Below are positions 62,774 to 64,000 of a DNA stretch of 64,000 nt, one piece after another (the first letter of the stretch is position 1; each line of letters starts with the position of its first letter). Below the pieces are notes generated by a model. That model did not search any database, was not told where the DNA came from, and was given only the letters and a program-made list of their open reading frames with translations. A program made the translations under genes and the position numbers. This stretch comes from Torymus aiolomorphi (taxonomy: Eukaryota; Arthropoda; Insecta; Hymenoptera; Torymidae). Location: positions 47,119,083 to 47,183,082 of the forward strand of contig CM070874.1 in assembly GCA_036365515.1 (NCBI GenBank). The letters are read 5' to 3'.

Positions 62774-64000
62774 ATGGATGACTATCATCTTAAACAGCTG
62801 TCGCTTCAAGCACTAATTACCAAATCTTTTAAAAACTTCAAATCTAAAGGTGAAAATAATATGACTAAAGGTAATACCGAGTCACGTCTTGCCGGACTTG
62901 AGAAAAATTATGATACTTTTCAACAGACTCACGAGAAAATTTTGCGTCTCAAGGATCTTGATATTAAACATGACTATTTTTCATCTAATCTCCGTCATTT
63001 GGTTGAGGATAACTTCTATGATCGCAGAGGAGAATTTCTTGACTTTCTAGATCAACTTAAAGAAAAAGCAGCCTCCGCTCAAGCTGCTAATTCCAATGCT
63101 GCTGCAGTTACTCCAGGGCCCACTCAAACTTCTACCAACTCTTCGTTTTAATCGTTGCCTAAGATAGATTTACCTAAATTTTCAGGTAAATTCTCAGATT
63201 GGGAGAATTTTAGGGACGTCTTTCGGGCTCTTATTCATCGTCGTGAGGACTTGTCGCCTGTAATGAAGTTGCACTATCTTCGCACTCACCTTACGGGTGA
63301 GGCACTGGAGAAAATTAAATCTCTTCCAATTGCTGGTGATAATTATGAACGCTCATGGACAACTCTAACTGAGTATTACGAAAATCAACGTCGTATTGTT
63401 AGTTCTCATATCTCGGAAATCTTCGCAGTCAAATCTATGAAGTCAGATATTTCATCGGAAATCAAACGGATTTATAGGGAAATTTTCAATCCCATCGCTA
63501 GTCTGACCTCTCTAAATAGAGCGGCTTCGTTAGGTAATGATTTAATTGTTCATTTTACGTTGAATCGTCTTGATTTAAATACGCGTAAAGAATGGGAAAG
63601 GCATCTTGGTGATAGTGTTGATCCACCGACTATGGAACAACTTCAAGCCTTTCTTCGAAGTCAAACCCTCACTCTAGAGGCTATCGAAGCAGGTACTAGA
63701 TCGTCTTCTAATACTAACCCCAAAGCTCAAACCTCTAATCTAAAACCTCGCAAATCAGAGCAAGATAATGCTCAGTCGGTTTATTCTCATCAGACTTCAC
63801 CGACGAATCCACCAAAAAAGAAATGTTCGATTTGTAATCAATCACATTTTACAAATCGATGTGAACGATTTATCAATAAAACGGTTCCTGAGCGAAAGGA
63901 ATTGATCAAATCTTCTAATCTTTGTTACAATTGTTTAGGGAAGCACAACGTTAAAAATTGCACTTCCAACTTTCGATGCTTTCTTTGTAAAGCTAAGCAT
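62774..64000 (+). pseudogene. BEL/Pao gag, one in-frame stop, runs off the window
   Basis: Starts MDDYHLKQLSLQALITK. After a coiled-coil-like segment a TAA at 63,149-63,151 interrupts it, and the same frame continues SLPKIDLPKFSGKFSDWENF, FRALIHRREDLSPVMKLHYL and LTGEALEKIKSLPI, the conserved gag core of BEL/Pao elements. Cysteine motifs CSICNQSHFTNRC, CYNCLGKHNVKNC and CFLCKAKH end the visible part. Gag forms the particle that packages the RNA. The stop may be a real decay mutation or may need readthrough; protease and RT lie outside the window. Confidence 0.85.

Overview
The window is eukaryotic nuclear DNA from an insect. Its two host genes have introns and insect-like proteins. A hymenopteran is my best guess from the gene and transposon mix, but the sequence does not prove it. 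Host genes occupy only about the first 11.5 kb. The remaining roughly 52 kb is densely nested transposable-element DNA in which I found no host gene.

Host part (1-11,540): the last six exons of the tyrosine kinase gene Abl run on the plus strand (2355-8597). They cover the end of the kinase domain, a disordered proline/glutamine-rich linker and the C-terminal F-actin-binding domain. The complete four-exon gene for the NTF2-related mRNA export factor Nxt1 (p15) lies tail-to-tail on the minus strand (10,556-11,435). One of its introns appears to be GC-AG.

Nested DNA-transposon part (11,540-22,740): hairpin-forming non-autonomous elements are inserted into one another up to three or four deep. 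Most have 3-bp TWA target duplications typical of PIF/Harbinger. A Harbinger transposase fragment (13,745-13,981, minus) lies inside one of them and a THAP-domain P-type remnant lies in another. A 3-kb foldback element (15,889-18,905) has a degraded relative in the Abl intron at 1-1460.

LTR retrotransposon 1 (about 20,616-40,030, plus) is a Ty3/gypsy-type element with LTRs of about 2 kb. Its 5' LTR has been invaded by palindromic elements and by a LINE with an intact 954-codon ORF2. Its 3' LTR lacks those insertions, so the two LTRs serve as filled and empty sites and let target duplications be read directly. Its gag-pol (31,038-35,812) is broken by stops, frameshifts and foldback insertions.

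The most striking object is a small repeat element at 40,038-40,885, at the end of the 3' LTR. It holds two hammerhead ribozyme motifs, one on each strand, both with the full conserved core. It resembles the retrozymes, which are small ribozyme-bearing retroelements. A decayed Penelope-like element (50,465-53,076) with a 13-bp target duplication, a GIY-YIG remnant and its own minimal hammerhead-like motif lies about 10 kb away.

The right part (41,300-64,000) holds a DNA element with about 110 uninterrupted AC repeats and another cascade of MITEs. It also holds a minus-strand gypsy element with an LTR, a tRNA-Lys-type primer site and an unusual zinc-knuckle ORF downstream of integrase. Further on are a 5.7-kb foldback with CCTGCAG-rich arms that carries the Penelope element, a Copia element, an LTR of another element, a TIR element, and the 5' end of a BEL/Pao element whose gag runs off the end of the window.
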